Below are positions 52,177 through 61,588 of a stretch of DNA of 64,000 nucleotides, piece after piece. The first letter of the stretch is position 1. Every line of letters starts with the position of its first letter. Position numbers and translations under genes: made by a program. The notes below the pieces were generated by a model, which had not been told where the DNA came from, did no database searches, and worked only from the letters and a program-made list of their open reading frames with translations. Origin of the DNA: Serratia liquefaciens ATCC 27592 (lineage in GTDB: Bacteria; Pseudomonadota; Gammaproteobacteria; Enterobacterales; Enterobacteriaceae); assembly GCF_000422085.1 (NCBI RefSeq), contig NC_021741.1, forward strand, positions 4,712,001 through 4,776,000. The letters are read 5' to 3'.

Positions 52177-52962
52177 TTAGCCCTTATTTTTATTCAGCAA
52201 ATTCGCCAACCAGGTGACAATCAGCACCACGGCGAAATAAGAAATGACCAGTGCGCTGGTGAAATGGCCGCTGCCGTTACGCATGTTGTAGAGGTAAACC
52301 TGCAGCGTTTCGTATTGGCTGCCCACCAACAGGTTGGCGAAGACGAATTCGCCAATCAGGAAAGAGAACGACAGCAGTACCGCAATCATCCCGCCCTTAC
52401 GCAGGTTCGGCAGCACCACCAGCAGCGCCGCCTGCCAGGTACTGGCGCCCAGCAGATGTGCGGCGTCCATCAGATCGCGCAGGTTGATCGCCTGCATGTT
52501 GTTGCTGATGGCACGGTAAATAAACGGCAGCGTAATGGAAAAATAGCAGCCGATCAGGATCCACGGCGTGCCCAGCAGCGGCAGCGGATCGGCGGCGAAC
52601 AGCTGCATCAACCCGACCGCCGACACTACCGGCGGCACGGCAAATGGCAGCAGGATCAGCACGTTCATTACCGCATCCAGTTTGGGAAAATAGTAAGCAA
52701 TCACAAACATCGTTGGCAAAATCACCACCACCGCCAGCACCAGGGTGCCAAAGCAGATCAGCAGCGAGTGCCACAGCGCCAGCAGGAAGCGGGGATCGCT
52801 CCATAAGGCCACCAACCATTTCAGGGTAAAGCCGTCCGGCAGAATAGTCGCGCCCCACTGGGTGGCCAGCGCATAAATCAGCGTCGCCGCCAGCGGCAAC
52901 AGCAGGATCAGCAACAACAGCCCACTTACTACGCGGTGATAACCGGTTTCAAAGCGCGACAT
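52177..52962 (-). CDS. ABC transporter permease, second subunit
   Basis: 261-residue inner membrane protein with six helices and an EAA-type loop (MDAAHLLGASTWQAALLVVLPNL). ATG 52962 has GGAGG 7 nt upstream; the longer open frame starting at 53019 would overlap the neighbouring permease and has no SD. It pairs with the permease directly upstream and with the ATPase downstream. Confidence 0.85.
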   Translation of the reverse strand: MSRFETGYHRVVSGLLLLILLLPLAATLIYALATQWGATILPDGFTLKWLVALWSDPRFLLALWHSLLICFGTLVLAVVVILPTMFVIAYYFPKLDAVMNVLILLPFAVPPVVSAVGLMQLFAADPLPLLGTPWILIGCYFSITLPFIYRAISNNMQAINLRDLMDAAHLLGASTWQAALLVVLPNLRKGGMIAVLLSFSFLIGEFVFANLLVGSQYETLQVYLYNMRNGSGHFTSALVISYFAVVLIVTWLANLLNKNKG

Positions 52963-52979
52963 GGCCGCCCTCCGCAACA

Positions 52980-53819
52980 TTATGAGCGCGCATTGAGGTA
53001 GCTCCTGCGCAACAGCCATTGATGGATCAGAGTAATAAACGCCATCATCACCACCAGCAGCATAGCCAGCGCGCTGGCCAGGTTAGGGTCGAGGGAGATA
53101 TCCCCCGCGACCAGCGCCGATATGCGGATCGGTATCACGTTGAAATTGCCGGTGGTCAACGCATACACCGTGGCATAAGCCCCCAGTGCGTTGGCCAGCA
53201 GGATGACAAAGGTGCCCATCAACGCCGGCGCCAGCACCGGCAAGCCAATATGCCGCCAGTAGCGCCACGGACTGGCGCCAAGCAGCGATGCCGATTCGCG
53301 CCAGTCCTCGCGCAGCGCGTCAAACGCCGGGTACAGCAGCAGCACGCCCAGCGGGATCTGGAAGTAGGTATAAAGTACGATCAGTCCGGTTTTGGAATAC
53401 AGGTTGAAGCTTTCCATCAGGCCATATTTGCGCAGCAGCAGCGTCAGGCAGCCGTTCAATCCCAGCAGAATGACAAAGGCAAACGCCAAGGGGACCCCGG
53501 CGAAATTGCTGGTCATGTTGGTAAACGACATCACAAAATCATGAAACCGCGTCTGACCGAGTCTGCGCAGTGAGTAACTGCCCACTAACGCAATCAGCAG
53601 CCCATAAACGCTCGACCAAAGAGAGATCTCCAGCGAGAACTGAAACGCCTGCAAATAGAATGGCGAGGTCAGTACGTCAACATAGTTGCCCAGCCCCCAG
53701 CCGCTGGTCTGGCTGAAAAAGCTGCTGACGGCAATCCACACCAGCGGCGCAATTTGAAACGCGCCGAACAGCAGGATAAACGGCAGCAGGCACAGCGCGG
53801 CAATCCACTTAGCTTTCAT
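52980..53819 (-). CDS. ABC transporter permease, first subunit
   Basis: 279-residue inner membrane protein with six helices. The EAA-type loop is YPAFDALREDWRESASLLGASPWRYWRHIGLPVL. It lies 9 bp after the phosphohydrolase gene and 17 bp before the second permease. It belongs to the CysTW/PotB-like permease class used by spermidine/putrescine, iron and 2-aminoethylphosphonate systems. Confidence 0.85.
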   Translation of the reverse strand: MKAKWIAALCLLPFILLFGAFQIAPLVWIAVSSFFSQTSGWGLGNYVDVLTSPFYLQAFQFSLEISLWSSVYGLLIALVGSYSLRRLGQTRFHDFVMSFTNMTSNFAGVPLAFAFVILLGLNGCLTLLLRKYGLMESFNLYSKTGLIVLYTYFQIPLGVLLLYPAFDALREDWRESASLLGASPWRYWRHIGLPVLAPALMGTFVILLANALGAYATVYALTTGNFNVIPIRISALVAGDISLDPNLASALAMLLVVMMAFITLIHQWLLRRSYLNARS

Positions 53820-53828
53820 GGCTCACCC

Positions 53829-54626
53829 TTAGGCCAACAGCGCACGGCAACGCGGCTTGTCGTGCGGTATCTGCAGCACTTCGCACAGGGTGCCACACAG
53901 GTCGGTTTGCTGCGGATTAGCGTCGCTCTGGCTGAAGGCGTCACCGAAGACAAACAGCGGCACCTGTCGCTCTTCCGGCAACACGCCGCCGTGGCTGCGA
54001 TCGTCATTCATGCCGTGATCGGCGGTAACCATGACCTGATAACCCGCATTCAGCCAGTCGGCCAAATAGCGCGACAGTACGCCGTCGGCGTTGCGCGCCG
54101 CATTGCGGTACTGCGGCGATGACAGGCCAAAGCGGTGCCCGGTGTCGTCAATGTTCATCGGGTGGATCAGTAAGAAATCGGGTTGATGACGGCGGCGCAA
54201 GCTTTCCGCATCGTCAAACAGGTGAGAATCCGGGTAACGGTCGTCGTAATAAAAATGGCCGTGCTGGATCGGCAGCTCGGCATCGTCGGTATGGCGATCG
54301 CGCGCGGGGTCGAACGGGGTACGATTGTACAGCTCACTGAACCAATGATAGGCCGCTGCCGCGGTAGTCAAGCCCGCGGCACGAGCGTAGTGAAACACGC
54401 TTTGCTGATGCGAGAGGCGTGACACCTGGTTATGCACCACGCCACTCTCCACCGGCGGCACACCGGTGAGGATGCATTCGTACAGCGGTCTGGAGAGCGA
54501 AGGCAACTCGCTCTCCAACTGATACAACCGTCCGCGCCCTGCCGCACATTCGGCCTGCAGATAGCCCATGGCGTCGTGTGCCACCTGATAATTCAGACCG
54601 TCCAGCAGCACGAGGATAGTTTTCAT
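53829..54626 (-). CDS. Alkaline phosphatase superfamily (NPP-type) phosphohydrolase
   Basis: 265-residue enzyme with metal sites in the order of the superfamily: LLDGLN (Asp9), PSLSRPLYECILTGVPP, NIDDTGHRFG and TADHGMNDDRSHGG. The position that is usually the threonine nucleophile (P-S-x-T) is Ser45. No signal peptide is seen, so it acts in the cytoplasm. Relatives include phosphodiesterases and phosphonoacetate hydrolase. Placed between the binding protein and permease genes of an ABC operon, it probably processes the imported phosphorus compound. The actual substrate is unknown. Confidence 0.82.
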   Translation of the reverse strand: MKTILVLLDGLNYQVAHDAMGYLQAECAAGRGRLYQLESELPSLSRPLYECILTGVPPVESGVVHNQVSRLSHQQSVFHYARAAGLTTAAAAYHWFSELYNRTPFDPARDRHTDDAELPIQHGHFYYDDRYPDSHLFDDAESLRRRHQPDFLLIHPMNIDDTGHRFGLSSPQYRNAARNADGVLSRYLADWLNAGYQVMVTADHGMNDDRSHGGVLPEERQVPLFVFGDAFSQSDANPQQTDLCGTLCEVLQIPHDKPRCRALLA

Positions 54627-54637
54627 GATGGTTTAAC

Positions 54638-55699
54638 TCACTGCTGCATAAACATAATGACGTTTTCCTGCCACTGGCGCGGCAGCGTTTTGGCACTTTG
54701 CTCCCAGGCCGCCGGATCGGCGATCGGGTGAGCATTCTTATACTGTTCAGCCGGCAGCAGCTTGGCTTTGACATCGTCTGGCAACGTCAGGTGTTCCGCT
54801 CGGATTGGACGCGCATAGCCGCGCGCCAGGTTGATTTGGCCTGCGTCTGAGAAAATGTATTCGCGTGCCAGCTTGGCGGCATTCGGGTGTTTGGCGTATT
54901 TGTTGATAATGGTGGTGTAACCGGAAGTGATAGATCCGTCAGAGGGGATCAGCACTTCAAAGCGGGTTTTGTCGATCTGATCGCGGTAGTTCAAACCGTT
55001 AAAGTCCCAAACCACCCCCACCTGCACTTCGCCCTTTTCCAGCGAGGCGATCACCGGGTTGCTCAGGCTCAGGCGCCCGGCCTTGGCCAGCTTGCCGAAG
55101 AATTCCAGGCCCGGTTTCAGGTTCTTTTCGTTCCCGCCCATCGCGTAGGTTGCCGCCAGCACGCCACTGGCCGCCTGCGAAGCGGTGCCGACGTCACCAA
55201 TAGTGACCTGATAAGTGCCCTTCAACAGATCCGCCCAGCTGTGGGGGATCTCTTTCACCTGTTTTTTATTGATAATGAAGGCGATGGTGCCGGTATAGGC
55301 CAGTGCCCAGTGGCCGTCCTTGTCTTTGGCCCAGTCAGGTACCTGTTCCCAGGTGGAAGGTTTATACGGCTGGGTCACCCCTTTTTGTACCGCGATAGGG
55401 CCGAATGCCGCGCCCACGTCACCAATATCCGCCGTAGCATTGCTCTTTTCCGCATCAAACTTGGCAATTTCCTGCGCCGAACTCATGTCGGTATCGACAT
55501 GCTTCAGGCCGTACTTGCTCAGCAGATCCTGCCAGGTATCTTTCCAGTTAGCCCAGCTGTCCGGCATGCCGACGCTGTTGACTTCCCCTTCCTTCTTGGC
55601 AGCCTGTTCCAGCGCCGCCAGATCGGAATCGGCTGCCCAGCTCATTTGACTGGTCAGGACAATGGCACTGGTTAACACAGAAGCGCACAAACGTTTCAT
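54638..55699 (-). CDS. ABC transporter periplasmic substrate-binding protein
   Basis: 353-residue binding protein with signal peptide MKRLCASVLTSAIVLTSQMSWA. The extracellular-binding-protein family 1 fold is of the Fe3+/polyamine/phosphonate group: LEQAAKKEGEVNSVGMPDSWANW, ADIGDVGAAFGPIAVQKG, YTGTIAFIINKKQVKE and VWDFNGLNYRDQ. First gene of the operon and preceded by a Pho-box-like sequence and a 16-bp palindrome. The ligand is not known; a phosphonate or phosphate ester fits the context. Confidence 0.83.
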   Translation of the reverse strand: MKRLCASVLTSAIVLTSQMSWAADSDLAALEQAAKKEGEVNSVGMPDSWANWKDTWQDLLSKYGLKHVDTDMSSAQEIAKFDAEKSNATADIGDVGAAFGPIAVQKGVTQPYKPSTWEQVPDWAKDKDGHWALAYTGTIAFIINKKQVKEIPHSWADLLKGTYQVTIGDVGTASQAASGVLAATYAMGGNEKNLKPGLEFFGKLAKAGRLSLSNPVIASLEKGEVQVGVVWDFNGLNYRDQIDKTRFEVLIPSDGSITSGYTTIINKYAKHPNAAKLAREYIFSDAGQINLARGYARPIRAEHLTLPDDVKAKLLPAEQYKNAHPIADPAAWEQSAKTLPRQWQENVIMFMQQ

Positions 55700-55730
55700 A
55701 ACTGATGCTCCGGGTGGTAGTGTGGGAGTG

Positions 55731-55746
55731 GCTGGACTAGTCCAGC
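55731..55746. promoter_or_regulatory. Palindromic operator candidate for the GntR regulator
   Basis: GCTGGACTAGTCCAGC is a perfect 16-bp palindrome 32 bp upstream of the binding-protein start codon, in the divergent gap to the GntR gene. It falls just after the predicted -10 (TTAGAT on the minus strand), where a repressor would block transcription. Confidence 0.6.
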
Positions 55747-55774
55747 AAGAACCAAGCCAATCTAACGGACGAAT

Positions 55775-55792
55775 GTGATAATTATATGTCAG
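55775..55792 (-). promoter_or_regulatory. Pho box-like sequence upstream of the ABC operon
   Basis: On the minus strand CTGACATATAATTATCAC matches 15 of 18 positions of the PhoB box CTGTCATAWAWCTGTCAY as I recall it. TTAGAT follows 9 bp later, the usual spacing to a Pho-regulated -10. This predicts induction under phosphate limitation. Confidence 0.5.
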
Positions 55793-55892
55793 TCTAAAAA
55801 AGCAGCGGTTTTATCGCATTTGGCGTGTTCGTCAGCCCTTCGCTGGTCTACCTTTAGCGGGGATAAACGCACTAAAATGGGGCATCTGTTGC

Positions 55893-56603
55893 ATGAGTGA
55901 AGTATCGACAACCGTGGCGGCCATCTGCCAGACGCTGAACGCCCGGATCGCCCTGGGGGAGTTCAGCGCCGACGGCAAATTGCCTTCGGAACGTGCTCTG
56001 AGCGAACAGTTTTCCACCACCCGTATTACGCTGCAGGAAGCGCTCGGTCAGTTGGAGGCGCAGGGTGTGATCTACCGTCAGGTGAGGCGCGGCTGGTTTA
56101 TCTCGCCGCCGCGGCTGATTTACAACCCTCTGCAGCGCAGCCACTTCCACGCCATGGCGCAACAGCAAGGGCGTGATGCCCATACCGAAGTGATCGACAG
56201 CGCCACCGTGCCGCTGCGCGAAGATCTGAGCCAAAAACTGGCTTTACCGTCCGGTAGCGAGGTCTATCGCATTCGTCGGTTGCGCTACATCGATGGCCGT
56301 GCGGTGCTGTATTGCGAGCACTACCTCAACCCGGCCTACTTTGCCGGCATTCTGGAGGCAGATTTAACCCAGTCGCTGACCGGGTTGTATGCCGAACGCT
56401 ACGGCATTCGCTACGGGCGGGTACGTTTCGATATGCTGCCAACCCTGCTGTCGCAGGAAGCGGCAGCCATGCTGAAGGTCACCTACGGCAGCCCGGCGTT
56501 ATTTATTACCCGGGTTAACCGCGATCAGCACGATCGGGTGATTGACTGCGATTTGGAATACTGGCGATACGACGCGCTGCACATTGACGTCGAAGCGTTG
56601 TAA
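55893..56603 (+). CDS. GntR-family (HutC/UTRA) transcriptional regulator, PhnR-like
   Basis: 236-residue regulator: GntR winged helix (KLPSERALSEQFSTTRITLQEALGQLEAQGVIYRQVRRGWFI, about residues 28-70), then a UTRA ligand domain (YRIRRLRYIDGRAVLYCEHYLNP; FITRVNRDQHDRVIDCDLEYWRYDAL). It resembles Salmonella PhnR, linked to 2-aminoethylphosphonate uptake, in both domains. It is divergent from the ABC operon with a 193-bp shared control region, so it is the likely local regulator. Confidence 0.85.
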   Translation: MSEVSTTVAAICQTLNARIALGEFSADGKLPSERALSEQFSTTRITLQEALGQLEAQGVIYRQVRRGWFISPPRLIYNPLQRSHFHAMAQQQGRDAHTEVIDSATVPLREDLSQKLALPSGSEVYRIRRLRYIDGRAVLYCEHYLNPAYFAGILEADLTQSLTGLYAERYGIRYGRVRFDMLPTLLSQEAAAMLKVTYGSPALFITRVNRDQHDRVIDCDLEYWRYDALHIDVEAL

Positions 56604-56607
56604 TGAC

Positions 56608-56629
56608 ATGGGCGCATTGCTGCGCCCAT
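56608..56629. terminator. Hairpin between convergent gntR and metH
   Basis: Perfect 9-bp stem ATGGGCGCA/TGCGCCCAT with a TTGC loop, directly after the GntR gene stop; no T-run. Confidence 0.5.
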
Positions 56630-56639
56630 CAAGAGAGGA

Positions 56640-59600
56640 TCAGTCGGCGTCGTAACCGAGATTAGGCGCTAACCAGCGCTCAACCTCGCCGACGCTCATG
56701 CCTTTGCGCGCCGCATAATCTTCAACCTGATCGCGCTGGATCTGCGCCACCGCGAAATATTTGCTTTGCGGGTGGCTGAAGTACCAACCGGATACCGCCG
56801 CCCCCGGCCACATGGCGAAGGACTCAGTCAATTCCATGCCGGTATGACGGTTAACGTCCAGCAGTCGCCAGATCTCCGCTTTCTCGGTGTGCTCCGGACA
56901 GGCCGGATACCCCGGCGCCGGACGAATGCCCTGGTAATTTTCGCGGATCAGCTCTTCGTTACTCAGGTTCTCGTCGCTGGCAAAGCCCCAGTGCACCTTG
57001 CGCACCTGTTCATGCAGGTACTCGGCGAAAGCCTCCGCCAAACGGTCGGACAGCGCCTTCACCATGATTTTATTGTAATCATCGTGCTGCGCGTCATAGG
57101 CCGCCGCCAGTTCATCCTCTTCCAACCCACCGGTCACTGCGAAAGCCCCGAAGTAGTCGGCCTTGCCGCTGCTTTTCGGCGCGATGAAGTCGGCCAGGCA
57201 GTAGTTCGGGAAGTCGGTTTTTTCGGTCTGCTGGCGCAGATGGCGGCTGACCACCAGCACATCATCGCGATTTTCGTCGCGATAAACTTCGACATCATCA
57301 CCGACCCGGTTAGCCGGGAACAGGCCATAAACGCCGCGCGGGTTGAGGCTGCCGTTAGCGGCCAGCATATCCAGCATCTGGTTGGCGTCCGCAAACAGCC
57401 GCTTAGCTTCTTCCCCCACCACTTCATCTTCCAGAATGCGCGGGTATTTGCCCGCCAGCGACCAGGTCATAAAGAACGGCGTCCAGTCGATGTAATGCCG
57501 CAGCGTCTCGATACTGGCTTCGACCGGGTAAACGCCCAGTTGCTTCGGTACCGGTGGCTGATAATTTTCCCAGTCCAGCACCATGGCATTCGCGCGCGCT
57601 TTCTGCAGGTCAACCGGCGGAGTTCGCGGTTTCTTACGTGCGTGCTGAATGCGGACGGTTTCGTATTCTTTACGGGTTCGCGCCACAAAATCGTCGCGCT
57701 GAGCGTCGGAAAGCAATGCCGACACCACGCCCACGGTACGCGAGGCATTTTGTACGTAGGTGGTTGAGCCGCTGTAATTCTGCTCAATCTTCACCGCAGT
57801 ATGGGCCTTGGAGGTGGTAGCGCCGCCGATCAGCAGCGGCAGGGTAAAGCCCTGACGCTCCATCTCTTTCGCCACGTTGACCATCTCGTCCAACGACGGG
57901 GTGATCAGTCCGGACAGGCCGATAATATCCACATTTTGCTCGCGCGCGGTTTTCAGGATTTTCTCCGTCGGCACCATCACGCCCAGATCAACAATTTCAT
58001 AGTTGTTGCACTGCAGCACCACGCCAACGATATTCTTGCCAATGTCGTGCACGTCGCCCTTCACCGTCGCCAGCAGGATTTTGCCTGCCGTTGAGCCCTT
58101 TTGCTTGCTGGCCTCAATGTACGGCTCCAGATAGGCCACCGCCTGTTTCATCACGCGGGCGGATTTCACCACCTGCGGCAGGAACATCTTGCCTTCGCCG
58201 AACAGATCGCCGACGACATTCATGCCCGCCATCAGTGGCCCTTCGATCACTTCGATCGGGCGATCCGCCCTCTGTCGGGCCTCTTCGGTATCGAGCTCGA
58301 TAAACTCGGTGATACCTTTTACCAGCGAGTATTCCAGCCGTTTTTCGACCGGCCAGCCGCGCCATTCCGCCTGCTGTACCGCCACTTCGTTGTCTTTGCT
58401 GCCGCGGTATTTCTCCGCCAGTTCCAGCAGCCGTTCGGTCCCGTCGTCACGACGGTTGAGGATCACGTCTTCCACCGCATCGCGCAGCTCAGCCGTCAGA
58501 TCGTCGTAGATCGCCAACTGCCCGGCGTTAACGATCCCCATGTCCATGCCGTTGCGGATCGCGTGATACAGGAACACCGCGTGGATCGCTTCGCGTACAG
58601 GATCGTTGCCGCGGAATGAAAACGACACGTTGGACACGCCGCCGGAAATCATCGCGTGCGGCAGGTGAGTTTTGATGTCGGCGCAGGCTTCGATAAAGTC
58701 GACGGCGTAGTTGTTATGCTCTTCAATACCGGTAGCAACGGCGAAAATATTCGGGTCGAAAATAATGTCTTCCGGCGGGAAGCCGACGCGCTCGGTCAGA
58801 ATTTTATAGGCGCGGCGGCAAATCTCGAATTTGCGCTCGCGCGTATCGGCCTGGCCCACTTCGTCAAACGCCATCACCACCACCGCGGCACCGTAACGAC
58901 GCACCAGCTTGGCATGATGAATAAAGGCCTCTTCGCCCTCTTTCATCGAGATGGAGTTAACGATGCCTTTGCCCTGAATGCACTTCAGGCCTTTTTCGAT
59001 CACCGACCATTTGGAGGAGTCGATCATGATCGGCACCCGGGCGATATCCGGCTCACCGGCGATCAGGTTGAGAAAACGCACCATCGCCGCTTCCGCGTCG
59101 AGCATCCCCTCATCCATGTTGATGTCGATAATCTGGGCGCCGCTTTCCACCTGCTGGCGAGCAACCGCCAACGCTTCGCTGTATTTCTCTTCTTTGATCA
59201 GCCGCTTAAAGCGTGCCGAGCCGGTCACGTTGGTACGCTCACCCACGTTGACGAACAACGTTTTGGCATCGATGTTTAGCGGCTCCAGCCCCGCCAGACG
59301 GCAGGCCACCGAGATCTCCGGCAGTTTGCGCGGTGGCACGCCCGCAACGGCCTTAGCCATGGCAGCAATGTGCTCCGGCGTGGTACCGCAGCAGCCACCG
59401 ATGATATTCAGGAAGCCGGCTTGCGCCCACTCCCCAACCTGCCTCGCCATCTCTTGCGCATCCAGATCGTATTCACCGAACGCATTAGGTAAACCGGCAT
59501 TGGGGTGTGCAGTGACGTAGCTTTCCGATATACGCGACAGTTCGGCAACGTATTGACGCAGTTCATCCGGCCCCAGCGCACAGTTCAGGCCAAAGCTCAG

Positions 59601-60320
59601 CGGTTTGACGTGGCGCATCGAGTTATAGAAGGCTTCGGTGGTTTGACCGGACAGGGTTCGGCCGGAAGCATCGGTGATGGTGCCGGAAATCATGATCGGC
59701 AGCGAAACGCCCAAGGCTTCGAATTCGGTTTCCACCGCGAAGGCGGCGGCCTTGGCGTTCAGGGTATCGAAGATGGTTTCGATCATGATCAGATCGACAC
59801 CGCCCTCCACCAGCGCACGCGTCGACTCGCGGTAGGCTTCCACCAGTTCGTCGAAAGAAACGTTACGAAAAGCCGGATCGTTGACGTTCGGCGAAATAGA
59901 GGCGGTGCGGTTGGTCGGCCCCAGCACCCCGGCCACATAGCGCGGCTGCTCTGGGGTACGCGCAGTCCATTCGTCTGCGCAGGCACGTGCCAGGCAGGCG
60001 GCCTGATAGTTAATCTCGGCGGACAGCGACTCCATATGGTAGTCGGCCATGGCGATGGAGGTGGAGTTGAAGGTATTGGTTTCGAGGATGTCGGCTCCCG
60101 CTTCCAGATAGCCGTAGTGAATGGCGGTAATGACCTCGGGCTTGGTCAGCACCAACAGGTCGTTATTGCCTTTCAGATCGTTTTGCCAGTCGGCAAAACG
60201 CTCACCGCGAAAGTCGCTCTCTTCCAGACGGTAGCTTTGGATCATGGTGCCCATGCCGCCATCCAACACCAAAATTCGCTGCGCTAACTGCTGGCGCAGT
60301 TGTTCTACTCGATTCACCAC
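56640..60320 (-). CDS. metH: Cobalamin-dependent methionine synthase
   Basis: Transfers methyl from 5-methyltetrahydrofolate to homocysteine via cobalamin. The 1226-residue protein has all four modules: homocysteine domain (about 1-330; [12 protein letters not shown] and zinc cysteines in LNCALG and GGCCGTTP), pterin domain ([13 protein letters not shown]), cap plus B12 domain with DVHDIGKN (the cobalt-binding histidine) and the AdoMet activation domain ([12 protein letters not shown]). Start is GTG-GTG with AGGGGA upstream; either GTG could be used. Divergent from iclR, as in E. coli, with an ERIC element between. Confidence 0.96.
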   Translation of the reverse strand: MVNRVEQLRQQLAQRILVLDGGMGTMIQSYRLEESDFRGERFADWQNDLKGNNDLLVLTKPEVITAIHYGYLEAGADILETNTFNSTSIAMADYHMESLSAEINYQAACLARACADEWTARTPEQPRYVAGVLGPTNRTASISPNVNDPAFRNVSFDELVEAYRESTRALVEGGVDLIMIETIFDTLNAKAAAFAVETEFEALGVSLPIMISGTITDASGRTLSGQTTEAFYNSMRHVKPLSFGLNCALGPDELRQYVAELSRISESYVTAHPNAGLPNAFGEYDLDAQEMARQVGEWAQAGFLNIIGGCCGTTPEHIAAMAKAVAGVPPRKLPEISVACRLAGLEPLNIDAKTLFVNVGERTNVTGSARFKRLIKEEKYSEALAVARQQVESGAQIIDINMDEGMLDAEAAMVRFLNLIAGEPDIARVPIMIDSSKWSVIEKGLKCIQGKGIVNSISMKEGEEAFIHHAKLVRRYGAAVVVMAFDEVGQADTRERKFEICRRAYKILTERVGFPPEDIIFDPNIFAVATGIEEHNNYAVDFIEACADIKTHLPHAMISGGVSNVSFSFRGNDPVREAIHAVFLYHAIRNGMDMGIVNAGQLAIYDDLTAELRDAVEDVILNRRDDGTERLLELAEKYRGSKDNEVAVQQAEWRGWPVEKRLEYSLVKGITEFIELDTEEARQRADRPIEVIEGPLMAGMNVVGDLFGEGKMFLPQVVKSARVMKQAVAYLEPYIEASKQKGSTAGKILLATVKGDVHDIGKNIVGVVLQCNNYEIVDLGVMVPTEKILKTAREQNVDIIGLSGLITPSLDEMVNVAKEMERQGFTLPLLIGGATTSKAHTAVKIEQNYSGSTTYVQNASRTVGVVSALLSDAQRDDFVARTRKEYETVRIQHARKKPRTPPVDLQKARANAMVLDWENYQPPVPKQLGVYPVEASIETLRHYIDWTPFFMTWSLAGKYPRILEDEVVGEEAKRLFADANQMLDMLAANGSLNPRGVYGLFPANRVGDDVEVYRDENRDDVLVVSRHLRQQTEKTDFPNYCLADFIAPKSSGKADYFGAFAVTGGLEEDELAAAYDAQHDDYNKIMVKALSDRLAEAFAEYLHEQVRKVHWGFASDENLSNEELIRENYQGIRPAPGYPACPEHTEKAEIWRLLDVNRHTGMELTESFAMWPGAAVSGWYFSHPQSKYFAVAQIQRDQVEDYAARKGMSVGEVERWLAPNLGYDAD

Positions 60321-60399
60321 CCCTATCCCCTTTATCTTTCAAGCCACTGCTATATTGACCCCTATGTAAAATTACCGGGTCACTATGTCACCATCACCC

Positions 60400-60524
60400 A
60401 TACCCTAGGGATTTCAAGTTGCGGCTAGGCGCCCAGCCTGTTCATCCTCAGGAGCTTACTAAGGTAAGTGACTGGGGTGAACACGTGCAGGCAACAACGC
60501 TGCGGCTTGAAAGACGACGGGTAT
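60400..60524. repeat. ERIC (enterobacterial repetitive intergenic consensus) element
   Basis: A 125-bp imperfect palindrome bounded by ATACCCTAG and GACGGGTAT. The centre reads AGGAGCTTACTAAGGTAAGTGACTGGGGTGAAC (in two parts, 60450-60483), which matches the conserved ERIC core (AAGTAAGTGACTGGGGTGAG). The arms GCGGC...GCCGC-type pairing give a long RNA hairpin. It lies in the metH-iclR gap (60321-60682), which contains no gene. Confidence 0.9.
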
Positions 60525-60682
60525 CGGTCATCCTAGCACAGGTTGTGCCGCTAAAGGGGCGAGCGGTTATTGAGAGTTTTTCAGGTTGTCTGGCAACACA
60601 TCCGATGAGCTGATTGACGGCTTGCATTTCACACGTAAAAAACGAAAATGAATTCCATCATACGGAAAAAGGAATGTGAATC

Positions 60683-61513
60683 ATGGTCACCCCCGTTCCC
60701 GCCAAACGTGGCAAGAAGCCCCGCGCTGCATCTCCAAGCGCCAGTGCGGCAACCGGTCAGGTACAGTCGCTGACCCGTGGCCTGAAATTATTGGAATACA
60801 TTGCCGAAGCCCAGGGCAACGTGGCGCTGACCGACCTGGCCCAGCAGGCGGGGTTACCGAACTCCACCACTCACCGTCTGCTTTCCACCATGCAACAGCA
60901 AGGGTTCGTGCGTCAGGTCGGCGATCTGGGTCTGTGGACTATAGGTTCACACGCCTTTGTGGTGGGCAGCAGTTTTCTGCAAAGCCGTAATCTGCTGGCG
61001 ATGGTGCACCCCACGCTGCGTCGCCTGATGGAAGAGTCTGGCGAAACGGTTAACCTGGCGGTGCTGGATACCAGCGAGTACCAGGCGATTATTATCGACC
61101 AGGTGCAATGCACCGCGCTGATGCGCATGTCTGCGCCCATCGGCGGCAAACTGCCGATGCACGCCTCCGGTGCCGGCAAAGCCTTTCTGTCCACCCTGCC
61201 GGACGATCAGGTCACCAAATTGCTGCATAAAAAGGGCATGCAAACCTATACCCAGCATACGCTGACGCCGCACAACCTGAAGGAAGGGCTGGCGCAGATC
61301 CGCAAGCAGGGTTTCTCGTTTGACGATGAAGAGCATGCGCTGGGTCTGCGCTGCGTGGCGGCCTGCATTTTTGACGAGCACCGCGAAGCCTTCGCTGCCA
61401 TTTCGATTTCCGGCCCCGTATCGCGCATCACCGACAACCGCGTGATTGAGCTGGGCGCCTTGGTGATCCATGCCGCAAAAGAGATCAGCCTGGAATACGG
61501 TGGCGTACGTTAA
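60683..61513 (+). CDS. iclR: IclR, repressor of the glyoxylate bypass operon
   Basis: 276-residue regulator matching E. coli IclR: a basic N-terminus (PVPAKRGKKP), winged helix (VALTDLAQQAGLPNSTTHRLLSTMQQQGFVRQ) and effector domain (MRMSAPIGGKLPMHASGAGKAFL; DDEEHALGLRCVAACIFDEHREAFAAISISGP). It controls aceBAK in response to glyoxylate and pyruvate. aceBAK is not in the window; yhfZ follows instead. Confidence 0.94.
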   Translation: MVTPVPAKRGKKPRAASPSASAATGQVQSLTRGLKLLEYIAEAQGNVALTDLAQQAGLPNSTTHRLLSTMQQQGFVRQVGDLGLWTIGSHAFVVGSSFLQSRNLLAMVHPTLRRLMEESGETVNLAVLDTSEYQAIIIDQVQCTALMRMSAPIGGKLPMHASGAGKAFLSTLPDDQVTKLLHKKGMQTYTQHTLTPHNLKEGLAQIRKQGFSFDDEEHALGLRCVAACIFDEHREAFAAISISGPVSRITDNRVIELGALVIHAAKEISLEYGGVR

Positions 61514-61588
61514 AGTGGAGCAATGCCGTTGCATTAAACCTTCAAATAATCGAATATTAGACGTTTTATCGCCCCCAACGAGCCGCCA

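Noticed and set aside
60419..60613. 64-codon open frame in the metH-iclR gap
   Set aside because: It lies within the ERIC repeat.
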